From positions 34,801,337 to 34,865,336 of the forward strand of contig JAAALK010000080.1 of assembly GCA_019279435.1 (NCBI GenBank): a stretch of 64,000 nt of DNA. The letters are read 5' to 3'. Under the pieces are notes generated by a model. It worked only from the letters and a program-made list of their open reading frames with translations. It was not told the DNA's origin and searched no databases. Shown here piece by piece: positions 1 to 11,599 of this stretch. Both the position numbers and the translations under genes were made by a program. The stretch's first letter is position 1; each line of letters opens with the position of its first letter. The DNA is from Zizania palustris. Taxonomy: Eukaryota > Streptophyta > Magnoliopsida > Poales > Poaceae.

Positions 1-878
1 ACTAGTACAAAACGTCCTCCGAACACGCTAACAAAATCGTAATCCGAAAGATCTCTACCTGACAGGCACTCTACCTTGTTGTGAACGGCGTCAACTGACA
101 CATCGGCCAATGCCACTTGGGTCGAAGTGTCTATGGGAATGACTTCTACTTCATCATCGTCCCCCCACTGAATTAGGGACTGGTGCAGAGTAGAAGGAAT
201 GCAGCAGTTCACATGAATCTAGTCGCACCCGAGCAGCACACTGTAGTTACCTTGTACATCGACGATGAAGAATGTTGTTGGCAATGTCTTGTTGCCTACT
301 GTAAACTCCATGGAGAGCACGCCCTTGGCCTCAGAACTCTCGCCGTTGAAGCCGTTGAGCATCAAGTTGGTCTTCTTCAGATCATCCTTGTCCCTGCCAA
401 GCTTCTTCAACAGCGAGTAAGGCATTAGGTTAACCGTGGCACCACCGTTGACCAGCATCCGGGAAATCGGCTTTCCATCAATATACCCTTGACGTAGAGA
501 GGCTTTAGATGGTGAGCCTGAGTCCTCGGGTTTCTCAAAGATAGCATTGTGCGGGCCGAGGTTCAACTGAGCGACCTCGGCCTCGTCGTGTGGCAGGGCG
601 AAACTCGGTGGGTAGCGTGACGACGTTGATGTCCATTGCCTGGGGTGCGGGCCCCTCGGAGATAGGCGAGTAGTCGTCGTCGAGCATGTCGTCATTGTCG
701 TTGCTCAGACTAGGAGTCGGGTTGGTTATCTCAACTAGCTTCATTCTCCATACCTGTCTCGTTGTCCGGCCGTGGGCGAATCTCTTCAAAAATAGCGCCG
801 CGCGTGTCTTCGGCCTCCTTCTCGCGCATCTCCTGTGCCCGTAGTCATTGTAGGCGCCTCTTCTGTGATTTGGACATG
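1..878 (-). pseudogene. Element A gag C-terminus, retropepsin and linker toward RT (broken)
   Basis: Read on the minus strand, the 219-695 frame matches the protease region of element B nearly residue for residue. It contains the retropepsin active-site region followed by NLMP and a conserved tail ending in a YSVLLG motif. In this copy the catalytic Asp codon is Asn: the motif reads LVNGGATV at 447-449, against LVDGGATV in B. The upstream frame (535-789) carries the acidic gag tail in another phase, so at least one frameshift separates gag from protease. Bases 1-180 match the protease-to-RT linker of B (about 36960-37170). This protease would normally cut the polyprotein inside the virus-like particle. 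This copy should be inactive. Confidence 0.85.
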
Positions 879-883
879 CCTGG
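879..883. repeat. Target-site duplication of element E, left copy (CCTGG)
   Basis: CCTGG immediately precedes the LTR end TGTTGACG at 884 and is repeated at 12094-12098 directly after the LTR end CCCAACA. Five-base duplications are normal for Ty3/gypsy integrases. Confidence 0.95.
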
Positions 884-1377
884 TGTTGACGTAAAAGATT
901 ACGCTAACAGGTTTCTAGAAGTTAGAAACTAACAAATGAAGTGTTTGTGAAGTAAACTATTTCGAGCCTCCGAAGTGGATAATAACTCAAAACAGTTGAA
1001 GATGTGTATTGAATAACTTGGTCTTCGATCCTCATTACAGGGTAAAACTGGGGGTATTTATAGGCCCAAATATTAAGGAAAAGATCCTTTTACCCCTCTG
1101 TTACAACCGACATGATGGAAACTATTCGGTACCCTTAATAGGGCTAAAATGGTAAAAGGCTAATCTAATGAGAAAGAAGATAAGTCTTTCATCCTAGCTA
1201 GCAGGAAAGCTCTCGGAAGAGTCCAAGTTCGAAGATATACTTCGAACTAGAGTTCGCCTTCATACTGCGAACTTGATCCAAGGTACTCCCGGAGTTAGAT
1301 GCTGGAAACCTTTGATTCAATCATTTGTCTGTCTTGTTATAACAATAACCCTGAAGATGAAGTATTTTCCCCCAACA
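884..1377 (-). repeat. 3' LTR of element E
   Basis: The sequence is bounded by TGTTGACG and CCCCCAACA on the plus strand and matches 11600-12093 end to end. Read on the minus strand, a TATAAATA box lies near 1055-1063 and would drive transcription toward lower coordinates. Confidence 0.95.
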
Positions 1378-1391
1378 GTAGCCCCTCGAAT
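1378..1391 (-). other. Polypurine tract of element E
   Basis: On the minus strand the bases just before the 3' LTR read CGAGGGGCTAC, a purine-rich stretch in the position of the plus-strand DNA primer. Few purines lie around it. Confidence 0.6.
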
Positions 1392-1729
1392 ACGCTTCTC
1401 CTCTAGATCTGTAACGTTAGGAAAGCAGTATACGCAAGAAAAATAATCATGCGCAGGGGTTAACAGATTTAGTCAACCTCCGACATATGCGTAGATTCAA
1501 AGCTTCGAATCAACTTCTAAGAAAATTATATTCGAACTATTTTTAGAATTAACTTAATAAGTTTGAAAGCTTTCTTAGACTTAGAAGAAATAGCCGTTGC
1601 CTTTTTCCTTTCAGCGGAAGTTACGCGATGCGCTAACTTCGCAAGGGGTAACGGTCAAGAATGCGAAACGGCTTTCGTGCAACCAAGCCCTAGCCTCCAA
1701 ATTCCTTCTCTAGCAATCCGTGCGATCTC

Positions 1730-4700
1730 ATGGCGAAGACAGGCTTCAAGGTCCCTGGGGCGGCTTCAGCCCTTGATCGGCAGCAGGCTGCGGTGGCAGC
1801 GGCATCAGCGACGGCGACTCCGGCGGCAACAGTGGCAGCACCAAGGGTGGCACCAAGAAGAAATCCCCAAAATGTTTGTCCTCACGATCTCCTCCCGGCG
1901 TCTTCTAAGTATCCAGACCAGTCTTATCAACTGGGGCCATCAACCTGCAAAAGGGAGTCGCTCGCAGCAGCAATAGAAGGGAAGATTAGCTCGGAAATCA
2001 TAATTCGCAAAACTAGAAAGGAGGCCATTCCTTCGCCAAGGCCTGGAGAAGTGGTAGTCTTCGAAGCTTTTTTTGAAGCTGGGCTGGGACTTCCGGCAGT
2101 CGACTTCCTGTCGGAGGTATTGGATTTATTCCACGTCACCCTTCCCCAACTCTCTCCGAACGCAATAGCGTGCCTTGCCATCTTCGAATGGGCGTTGCGA
2201 GTTGAGGCTGTGAAGGTAGAGCAGAGATCTTCGCAGCACTGCACAGGGCATCTTGCCAACCCAAGACCTTCGTAGGCCCTAGAGGTGAAAAGATGGTGGT
2301 GGCATTCGGGAGCATCAACTTTCAGCTTCGAGATGAATATGCTCTAAGATTTCTAGCGAAGGCCATCAATTCCAGATGGTACACAGATTGGATCCTCCAG
2401 TGGTTTTATGCCGAAGTTGGGGCAAGCAGCCGTCTGGCCGGACCCTTGCAAGACATAAACTTCCGAAGGGAAGCCCTGGTTCACCCAGATCCCAGCCAGC
2501 TCGAAGCTCGCCTCAGCTTGCTTCAAAGAATTAGTCGCCGCCTGAGCATGCGAGACCTAGCGGAGGAATTCATCAGACTCCAAATTCCTCCTCTGATGGC
2601 CAACTGGCCTATCACCTTCGAAGAAGACCCGGAGGGCGGACTCCGGAAAATTTCTTCGAACTCAAGCCCTGCAGGTAGCTTCGAAAACAATATGTTTTGT
2701 ATATGGTTATGTAATGAAATGACTAATACCAACTTATCTTTCAGCTTCTCAAGCCCCCATGACTTCGAAGCTAATTGCTCGAGCTTCGGAGAAGATTCTG
2801 GGAGTCCCAACTCCGGCTGAGAAGGAGTGGAGAATGAAGCTAGTGGGTAATTGGGAGCGGCTCAACCGAGTATGGGGGGTACTCGGAGTTGCTCCCCCTC
2901 CTCTTCCGGATTGGGTGCCTTCAGAGCAAGGGACGAAGAAGAGGAAAGCGGAAGCTGGAACTTCAGCTCCTGTTAAGACTCTGGCCAAGAAGGTAGCCCG
3001 AAAGCCAAAGAACGTGGCGCCTTCAAGTCTGGTGGCTTCGGTCTCAGATTCCTCTAAGAACGAAGGAAGACTCCTTGTTAACCTGATTGACGAGGATTAA
3101 AACCAGGCGGGCACAAACACTGGTGCCGACGCAAACGTGCCAGATGTTCCGAGTAGTTCCAAACAGGCCGGGACTTCGGCAATCCAACCAGACTTGCCGC
3201 ATGAAGCCCCTATGACTGAAGGCGGAGTCGAAGTTGCTGCTGAGCCAGCTCCGATTTCGGATGAAGCAATGAATGTAGCTCCAAGAGAGGCTCTGACAGT
3301 TGAACCTTCGGTCCTAAACTTTGAGTCCGACGAAGACTTCGGGGTAGCTTTTGACCCTCCAAGCAGCCCCACGCTCACCCGCCGACAAGACTTCGGAGGT
3401 AAACTTAGCACAATCCCTTTGTTCCTTTTCCCTGCAAAATTATGCAATATATAATACCTTTGTCTCAGCAGGGTCCGCTCCTATGGAAGTGGTTCCTCCC
3501 AAAGATACGGTTCCTAGGACCTCAACAACTTTGGAGCCAATTCCAGAAGTCACCCAAATGGGACCTGGAAAAGGTAAAGGCAAAATGGACCCCTTTCCTG
3601 CTCCGAATTCAGGATTAACTCCATCTGAATCAACAGACGGGGGTCAATCTACGGAGGGGGGCCAATCTACTGAAGTCTCTGAGGACGCAGCCCAACGCTC
3701 CGACCCCTCGTCGAACGAGGATGACCAGAGGGCTCTGTCTATGCTCCCTCTCCTAGCTCTTTCTTGGAGCGAAGGACCGGACTTCGAACTTTGCTCGAGC
3801 CTTTGGATTGACCTAATAGCGAAGTCGGGGAGACAGACTTAGTGGCCATCCTTAGCGAAGCCGAGGGTTCGGAGCTCAATGTCGCCTTGGAACGGCCAGC
3901 GTACCAGGCACGAAGTATCTGCAAAACAAAATTAATCTCTTACAAATAATTTCTCACCTTGCTTTTTCCTCTTCGTAGCAAATAGTCTTGGCTCGAGCTG
4001 CGGCTGTCTCGAACGAGCGCGGAAGCCTTCGCCTTCAGGAGAAGATTACTGCCCTCGAGAGGAATCTTAACATCTCCGAAGGTCGGGTTTCCCACTTAGA
4101 CGAAATGGTTTCAGCAGAGCGGAGGGCCTAGAAAAAATTTGGAGGCTGCGAATAAAAAGCTCGAAGCGGAACAAATTGTGCTTCGAACAGAGATAAAAAA
4201 AAATGCGGGCAGAGCACGCTACGGTGGGGGCTGAGCTAGTCAAGCTCCAAGAAGAAAAGACTAAAGCTACAGGAGGAGGCTAGCAACTTGCTTAGCCAGA
4301 AGAGTTCTCTGGCTATGGAGGCAACTAGGCTGTCCTCTGTGGTGGATGAGCTGACTTCATCAAAAGACGCTTTAATTGAAGATAAGCTGAAATCGGAGAA
4401 GGTAGCTGCGGAAGTCATGAACCATCTTCTAGGTGTTCTGGCAGTACTTCAGTACTACTGGGACATTACCTTCGAATGACAACGTCCCCCTGCCGCGAAG
4501 GCTAAAAATGATCCAAGGAGCTGTGAAGGAGATGAAGACAACAGGTATTCGGTATGGAGAGCTCTCCAGCCAAGTAGCTGCTCTTGGAGTACTTCGCTAC
4601 TATGAATATCTAGGGTTATCGATAATGCCAGACTCGGGGGTGGCTCCCATTACCTTCGATGAAAACCAGCTTCTTAATCCTTCTGAAGACGTGGCCACAG

Positions 4701-5258
4701 CTTGGCAAGCCTTCCAAGCTTCGTGGAGAGCCGAAGCTCGCACTGCGATCAAGGCTTGGATCGATGAAGGACAACGCCAGAAGCAAGCTTGGTCTCAAGC
4801 CTCGAGCAGCCAGCCTCCGCCGAACCCGCAGGTCTAGCTTTGTTTTAGGATCCCAACTATGTAAAAACTTATTCTTTCATACATTATGAATGAAAATTTA
4901 CTTATCATGTTTTTAGGCTTCTCAACCCCGTATGGATGATGTCGAAGTGTTAAACATTACCGAAGAACTCCTCCTGCTATGGGCTACCTTCAATCTTTTA
5001 AAACTTCATAAACGACCTCGATTTTTGATTCCTCGAGATAGTTCCGGTGCAATTGCGCCCGAAATATGTAAAGATATATTATCTTATACTAAGGAGGAAG
5101 AAGAAGAGGTTAACTTGGAAACTTCGTCTTCTGAAGACATTGCATGGTCCGAGGATGAAGGTATTGCTGAAGCTCAGGGGAAAAAACCTGAAGAACTTCG
5201 AAGCTGGGAAAGGAGCCCCGAACGACTTCGAACTTGGGCCGAACTTCAACAAGAATAG
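1730..5258 (+). pseudogene. Antisense multi-exon gene of element E with a 'putative gypsy type transposon' domain and coiled-coil tail
   Basis: This unit runs opposite to E's gag-pol. From ATG 1730 an Ala-rich N-terminus leads into a segment starting EVVVFEAFFEAGLGLP (about 2050-2205). It fits the plant family known as Transposase_28, putative gypsy type transposon (PF04195, from memory), whose function is unknown. A frameshift near 2205 moves the frame to that of 2293. GT-AG introns at 2675-2744, 3399-3471 and 4832-4916 keep the frame open across each junction, and another is likely at 3915-3978. One TAA at 3096-3098 interrupts an otherwise continuous frame. The middle is Pro/Ser/Glu-rich, 3979-4430 reads as a coiled coil with stops, and a Trp-rich segment (4433-4837) and an acidic last exon (4917-5258) follow. 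Antisense introns would survive retrotransposition because the genomic RNA is the other strand. This copy is decayed. Confidence 0.7.
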
Positions 5259-6127
5259 AAAGATTTAGAGCTTCGAAGGGAGGTAGAAGAGTTAAACGCA
5301 AAGTTGTTAGAACTCCTGGCTCTGGAACTAGTCGTTCTGAGTTTAGTGGTAACTCTAGAGATCGAAGGGGTCTTCGATTCCTTCTCGGCATAGACACCAA
5401 TTTTTCTTAATGTAATTGTAATTTGTTCGAATGATAAATATCGATTTTTAAAATTGTCTCCCTACTTCCCAGCCACCCTTTGGGTGTAAGCAACTTCGAA
5501 CTATAGTCAAAGATGGTTAGGCGCAAAGAAAAACTTAGGAGCACAATTTTGGAGGCTCGGAGCCCCTCAGCAATTTAAAGATTGATTAAAATCTTATAAA
5601 GTGTCTTCGACTACATGGAGTCTGAAAACTGGTAACTTAGTACCTTTTGTTTTGAAAGAAGTCACCTCGGACAAACTTTCCGGACACTTTAGTGTCCCAA
5701 ACGATTGGTCACTTTGGACTCTTTTCACAGATATTCGAAGCTCATCAGCTCAAACTCTGTTTTGTTTTGGCCTCCTTCGGCTCTTTTTGCGAATGCTATC
5801 AAAACGGTGGTTTGGAATTCGCAGTGGTCTCCTTGGACTCTTTTTACGGATGCTTTCAAGCTGAAGCTTGGAATCCGCATTATTTGGTCTCCTTCGACTC
5901 TTTTTACGGATGCTTTCAAGCCGGTGGCTTGGAATCCATTTTTCAGTGACTTTCCCACCTCGTCGGAAGCTTCGAACCAGTGGTCCAAAGTTCAAAAAAT
6001 GATTCAAATTAATGACACTTCCCTCCGAGGCAACTTCGTTCTTCCAGTGCGTCCACTAGAAGCAGGAAGTGTTGGGGGGTAGGCATTATCTGAACCATGA
6101 ACTTTATTAATTCAGAAGGTGTTTACA
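5259..6127. other. Noncoding spacer of element E between antisense gene and integrase
   Basis: No supported coding sequence was found. AT-rich sequence with AATGATAAATATC near 5430 could hold the polyadenylation site of the antisense unit. It also contains the tandem repeats at 5704-5945. The short frames here are repeat-derived. Confidence 0.5.
5704..5945. repeat. Four imperfect tandem copies of a ~60-bp unit
   Basis: Units begin with GGTC(A/T)C or GGCCTCC followed by TTxGGCTCTTTTT at about 5707, 5769, 5826 and 5886, a spacing of 57-62 bp. The last two copies are the most alike, sharing the ACGGATGCTTTCAAGC core. The array lies in the 3' noncoding part of element E. Unit length varies and there is no unique-spacer pattern. 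Confidence 0.8.
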
Positions 6128-7333
6128 AATGATTACAAAGAGCCCCTATGCGAAATATCGCTTTAAGTGCTCCGCATGCCATGTATGCGTTAGCTCTTCA
6201 CCTTCTAAAGTAGCTAACTTAAAAGAACCAGGGCGTCCTAAACGGAGAATTATATATGGACCTTCCGACTTATTCCCTAGTTTCCCTGGTGCTATAACAC
6301 TTCGCACAACAAGTTGACCCAGCTTAAGTTCGATAAGCTTGACCTTTGGATCAAACCAAGTCTTCGTCTGCTGTTGATACTTTGATAAATTGGTGACAGC
6401 TCGAAGTCTTGTTTCTTCTGTTAAATCAAGCGAAGTTTGCCTTTCTGCTTCTATTTCCGGTTCAGTGCTACGAGGGATCCTCCATTAAGCTCCGTCAGCG
6501 TCATAGCTTTGTCTCCGAATAATAGTCTGAAAGGAGTGAAACCTGTAGACCTTGTCTAAGTTGTCCGAATGGACCATAGAATTTTCGGGAGCTCTTCGTT
6601 CCACAATCCTTTTGCCAATCCCACTATTCTTCGATTCAGCCGTGACAAGATATTACCATTGGCTCTCTCCACAGCTCCATTAGACTGAGGATGTCGCACT
6701 GCAGCAAAGCATAATTGGATGCCTAGATCTTCACAAAATTTCCTGAAGGGTTCTGCATCGAATTGTGTTCCATTGTCAACTGTCAGCTATCGAGGCACTC
6801 CTGAACCGGCATATGATATTTTTCCAGAAAAATTTTTGCACATTATTCGAAGTGATAGATGCTAGGGGCTCTGCTTCGACCCACTTGGAAAAATACTCAA
6901 TTGCTACCACTGCGAATTTCAAATTTCCTTTTGCTACTGGGAAGGGGCCAATAAGATCCATGCCCCATCTGGCCATGGGCCATACTGGAGCAATGACTTG
7001 AAGAGCTGTTGGCGGGCGATGACTTCTTCGTCCCATCGACTAACAACCTTGGCAGGTGCAGACTAAGTTCTCCGCATTAGCTACTATTGTAGGCCAATGA
7101 AGCCCCTAACGAAGTGTTTTTCCTGCCAAAGCTCGAGGGGCCAGATGGCTACCACAGAGTCCTTCATGAATTTCTCGAAGAATTTCTTGACCTTCGGGTT
7201 GAGATATACATCGGAGTAGAGGGGAACATATTCCGGCCTTGTACAAAATACCATTGATTATATGATAATTTCGAATTCTAAGCTTCAACCTCGAAAGTTG
7301 CGGCCCTTCAGACAAATTTGCTTCTCCTTGCAA
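6128..7333 (-). pseudogene. Element E integrase (broken)
   Basis: The segment joins element cDNA to the chromosome in intact relatives. At 7106-7333 the N-terminal zinc-binding region shows the EIHEGLCGSH part of the HHCC motif. At 6776-7036 the catalytic core starts with WGMDLIGPFP, containing the first catalytic Asp, followed by VAIEYFSKWVEAEPL. Toward 6130-6320 the minus strand carries the C-terminal part, ending with a LGRPGSFKLATLEGEEL-like stretch typical of Tat integrases. The second Asp and the Glu fall between 6320 and 6776, where the frame is interrupted repeatedly. The fragments at 7333 and 7036 share a frame and are separated by stops. Confidence 0.8.
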
Positions 7334-7396
7334 TAATTCCGTAATATAACTTCACCATTCTGTACTTGAAATGCAAAAGACTTCCGCAGAAGCGAT

Positions 7397-8545
7397 CTAT
7401 GGCACCGAAGGTGTACTGAGTTCTTCGTAAAATGCCTCTTCTGAATGTCCATAGCTCCGGCTGCAAGCTTTTGTCAAGATATCAGCTTGCACATTTTCTG
7501 CTATGGGTATACTTCGAATGGAAATCCCTTTAAATGCCGCTTCAATCTTACGGATCTCCTCTAAATATTTTTCAAGCTGTGGATGCCGAACTTGAAAGCT
7601 CTTGTCTACGTGCCCTGCTACAATTTGAGAATATGTCTTAATAACAACTCTTGTAGCTCCTAAAGCACGTGCCTTTCGAAGTCCTAGCAAAATTCCTTCA
7701 TACTCCGTTGTATTATTGGTAGACTTAAAGTTGAGTCTTGCGGAGTACATTGCCTTTTGCCCTGAAGGTGAAATTATCACTGCTCCGACTCCTGCTCCAG
7801 ATGCTTGGAAAGCTCCATCGGAGTAAATGGTCCAAATTCCTTCACTTGGATTCTCCAGAGCCCACGCTGCAGGGGGAGTCCACTCTGCCACAAAGTTCGC
7901 CAACACTTGTGACTTAATTGATGTCCTTGCCACGAAGGATATGCCGAAGGGTGCTAATTCAACGGCCCACTTCCCAATTCTTCCTGTGGAGTCCTTACTT
8001 CGGAGCATATCTCCTAAGGGATATGAAGTTGGTACAATCACATTGTGTGTCAAGAAATAATGCCGTAACTTCCTCGAAGCCATTATCAGAGCATAAGTGA
8101 ACTTCTCAAGCTCGGAATATCTTGTTTTTGCTCCGGACAATGCTTCGGACATAAAATAGACTGGATTCTGTACCAACTTTCCATTGAAATCAACCTCTCT
8201 AACAAGAACTGCACTGACAGCAGAGCCAGTAGCTGCAAGGTAAAGGAGTAGGGTTTTGTTCGCAACAGGCACCGTGAGTGTAGCGAGGTTACTGAGATAA
8301 TTCTTAATATCATCTAAACTTTTTTGACACTCCGGTGTCCATGCAAAATCTTTGGACCCCTTTAATGCTTTGAAAATGGGCAAACTTCTCTCCGCAGACC
8401 TTGCCAAAAATCTGCTAAGTGCTGCAAGACGACCAGTTAGCTTTTGCACTTGCTTTAAATTCTCCGGGGGAGCCATCCTTTGCAACGCAGTTATTTGAGT
8501 GGGGCTAGCTTCGATCCCTCTACTTGAAACTAGATACCGTAACAA
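7397..8545 (-). pseudogene. Element E RNase H plus second, archaeal-type RNase H
   Basis: The frame is open for 382 codons. Its first part, after an RT thumb region (TGRLAALSRFLARS), is the usual gypsy RNase H, with LYLAATGSAVSAVLV and the SRKLRHYF motif; the usual first Asp of the domain (LYLxxS/D) reads Ala here. The second part, from IWTIYSDGAF through STNNTTEYEGILLGL, is the additional RNase H that marks the Tat lineage. It supplies the Asp and Glu pair, and the third Asp position reads YSQIVAG in place of GDSxxV, suggesting loss. The domain removes RNA from RNA-DNA hybrids during cDNA synthesis. It is one frame off the upstream RT, so a frameshift lies near 8550-8630. Confidence 0.85.
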
Positions 8546-8631
8546 TTTTCTAGCCTGCGCCCCGAAGATACATTTTTCGAGGTTAAGACGGATCCCACAT
8601 GCCCGAAGGCTATTGAATGTTTCTGCTAAGT

Positions 8632-9432
8632 CTAGGCTATGTTGTGCTTTAAAGCACTCTTTATTACAATATCATCCATATAGGCCTCTACATTGCAGAC
8701 TATTTGATGACCTAGAACCTTAGCAATTAACCTCGAAAAAGTAGCCCCGGCATTTCTTAAGCCAAAGGGCATTCTTACATAACAGAAGACTCCTGAAGGA
8801 GTTACAAAGCTTGTCTTGATTTCATCTTCGCGCTTTAGCCAAATCTGATGATAGTCAGAGTACGCGTCAAGGAAGCTTAATAACTCTGAACCAGCGGTGG
8901 AGTCAACCAATTGATCAATTCAGGGCATGGGATAGGGGTCATGGGGGCATGCTTTATTCACAGATGTAAAGTCAATACACATGCGCCATTTCTCGTAAGA
9001 TTTCTTTCTAACAAAGACTGGGTTGGCTAGCCACTCCGTATGGGCTACCTCTCTGATAATCCCAGCTTTCAACAATTTTTCCACTTCATCTTTAGCAAGG
9101 ATAGCCCTCTCCGTAGATAGCTTTCGGAGTCCTTGATGAACAGGCCGAGCTTTCGGGTTCACAAGTAAACTATGTTCAATAATATCCCGACTGACTCCGG
9201 TAATGTCTTCATCAGACCAAGCAAAGACATCTAAATTCTCCTCAACTACTTTCTCTAACGAAGTAGCGACTTCTGGAGGCAAGTCCTTGCAAAACTGAAA
9301 TGAATATTCCCTGCCATCTTTGACAATAACCTTCGTTGCAATCTCCCCTTTAGGGCTTGGCCTTGGGAAGGACTTCTTCGAAGATTCGCCAGGAGCAGAA
9401 AAATCCTCCGGGTTACCTTGCACGCTGTTCAC
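8632..9432 (-). pseudogene. Element E reverse transcriptase (broken)
   Basis: Two frames in the same phase (8920-9432 and 8632-8910) are split by a stop near 8915. The first part has the RT entry region with FAWSDEDITG, the ARPVHQGLRKL stretch and the KWRMCIDFTSVNKACP motif, where typical copies have DFRDLN or DYTDLN. The second part has FLDAYSDYHQI, MPFGLRNAGATFSRL and the catalytic box YMDDIVIKS with both Asp present. It would copy the element RNA into cDNA inside the particle. Breaks make this copy non-functional even though the catalytic box is preserved. Confidence 0.9.
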
Positions 9433-9486
9433 CTGTCTCGGGTCAAGAGGAGGGCCATGACCATACTCCGCTCTCCCCGCAGTGGC

Positions 9487-10299
9487 CTAATCTCCGAAAA
9501 CAGTGAGCACTCCTGCTTGTGTGGGCATCTTCATACACAGATAATTATGATGCGCCACAGCTCCGAATTGATTCAACATGCCCCTTCTGAAGATAACATT
9601 GTATGCATACAAAGCATCTGCCACATCAAAAATTACTTCTTTCGTCCTGGCCAATAGCCCCTCTCCGAAAGTGACCTCCAGGCCTATTTGACCGAGGGCA
9701 TCAAGAGGGGGTCTTGCAAAGCCTTGCAGAGGATGAGCTGCTGGGAGAAGATGCTTCCTAGAGATGCAGAGTTGATCAAAAGCTTGGACGAAGATAATAT
9801 CCGTTGAACTCCCTCCGTCGATCAGCACTCTCCGGACCTCAGTCCTTGCTATGTCGGCAGTGATAACAAGTGGGTCTACATGTGGAAATTTTATGCCAGC
9901 TGCATCATCCGCAAAAAAAGATATTGGCACATGGGACCATTCAGGCATAGCAGCTGCAGACGAAGAAGTTCCAATATGGCCCACTTCTCGGACATATTCC
10001 CTTCTCTGCCTCTTTGACATGCTTCTGAGGGTTCCTCCTCCAGAGATGGGGAGGACTACTCTTTTCCCTTGATCTTGACTGTCTTCCTGGTTCGGAGGTG
10101 GCATAACATTGACCTCCGGAGGCCTTCTCGTAGGGTCGAAGATCTCTATACGTGCCACTGCCTGGACAGGCTCCGGACGCACCTCAGTCGGAACTCGGTC
10201 AGTAGTGCCTCGACCCGAAGTTCTTTCCATGTACTCGCCTCTTAAAGCGAGTATAGACTTACACGCATCAGTTGCGTGACTTCGATTCTCACCATGCAC
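9487..10299 (-). pseudogene. Element E gag C-terminus and retropepsin
   Basis: The open minus-strand frame of 270 codons begins in a gag tail with a CCHC-like remnant (CVHGENRSHATDAC). It continues through a basic segment (SKRQRREYVREV), then the aspartic protease with active-site motif VLIDGGSSTDIIF, whose Asp is present. The tail ends at the YNVIFRRG stretch that normally reads YNxILGR. The first codon of the open frame is not an ATG, so this is an internal part of the polyprotein. Stops at 9484-9486 separate it from RT in the same phase. Confidence 0.85.
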
Positions 10300-10669
10300 A
10301 CAGCAGAAGAAAGCCTGGGTCTTACCAGCCAGGCTTCCCTAGCGGCCTCCAGTCGCTGGTCTTGCTTCCTGAAGGCTGCGGAGTTCTTGGGGCAAATTTC
10401 TGCGGGGGTGCAATGTTCAAGACTTCTGAACGAGGATGCTTTTGCCCCCGATGCTTGTCATGTTGAACTTCGAAGCTAGGCCCCTGCGGCTGTGTTGAAG
10501 TCTTCACTTCCAGCTTGACTTCTTGCATAACTAACGGAGTTGCGGCAGTTCTCTAAAGCCACCCCTCTTCTGACCTTGCATACTCTTCGAAATAAGACAT
10601 CAACTGAGCAACAGAAGATATATGCTTCCTGTGAAGTTTATCAAGGAGGCCCACATGGGTAACTCCCTC

Positions 10670-11537
10670 TCAAGCTGCGTCAACTACAGAAGATGTAGTT
10701 AGCCCTCGAATTTGCGACTTCGTATGAGCGAAGCACTTGAAATACTGTCTTAAAGTCTCTCCGGGGAGCTGCTTCACCTGGAAAAGACTTCCTGCTGACA
10801 TTGGGGGTACGAAGGTACCTTGAAAATTGCTTATGAACTTATTCCTCAATTGCTCCCATGTTCTGATTGACCCTGGCTTCAGAGACCAGAACCATCGCAG
10901 TGCCACTCCTTCAAGAGCTAGGGGAAAACATTTGGCCATGGTGTCTCGCACTCCCCCGCTGGCCTCAATTGCCAAAGCATAAGAGCGGGAGAACTCCCTA
11001 GGATCTTCATCTCCGGAATATTTACAAAGCTTCGAAGTTTTGAACTCAGGGTCGAAGCGCACTTTCTGCAACTCAGGATGCAGCGGAGATTCAGTGTCGA
11101 ATGAAGCGTTTCTGGGGCTTCGGGATAAGGAAGTTCGTCATCTTCGGGCACTTCGGGGATGATTGGGGTGGCCTGAGAGTGAAGCCTATCTGCGGCTTCT
11201 TGCTGCCACCTTGCTACTTCAGCCTAGAGACTGGCCATTTGAGTGGCCATATCGCTAAGACCATCTTCATCTCCTTCGGAAGGTCCTTCCGGGTCTTGAG
11301 AACTGTATGCATCAGTTCGAAGTGGAACTTGAGGTGGAAGACGAACTCCGGTTGACCGAAGTATGGATGGAGTTGGGGGAGGAACTCCGTATGCTCGAGG
11401 AAGGGGAATCCCTTCCAGGGTCTGAGGTGGAGGAAAAGTCGAAGGTCCTCCGACCTCAGCTATGTTGAAGATCTTGCTCCGGAGGTCCGAGGGGACCTCC
11501 GAGTAGGACTACCACCTGAACTCCGCTTGGGAGGCAT
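10670..11537 (-). pseudogene. Element E gag (broken)
   Basis: An ATG on the minus strand at 11537 starts MPPKRSSGG, just downstream of the primer site, but meets a stop within about 25 codons. The main capsid segment is open at 10670-11071. It shows the plant Retrotrans_gag pattern: the LCKYSGDEDPREFSRSYALA start, GVALRWFWSLKPGSIRTWEQL, and LPGETLRQYFKCFAHTKSQI. Gag forms the virus-like particle. Frames shift at about 11080 and again between 10670 and 10300. Confidence 0.85.
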
Positions 11538-11579
11538 GGTTTGAGAACTTAGTAGAGAACGAAGTTTTTTGGACTAAGT

Positions 11580-11599
11580 TCCCCACGGACGGCGCCAAC
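11580..11599 (-). other. Primer-binding site of element E
   Basis: Directly inside the 5' LTR the minus strand reads TTGGCGCCGTCCGTGGGG. It begins with TGG, the complement of a tRNA CCA end, offset by two bases from the LTR. The tRNA was not identified. Confidence 0.75.

Noticed and set aside
5601..6082. Overlapping small proteins on both strands
   Set aside because: By-products of the 60-bp tandem repeats.
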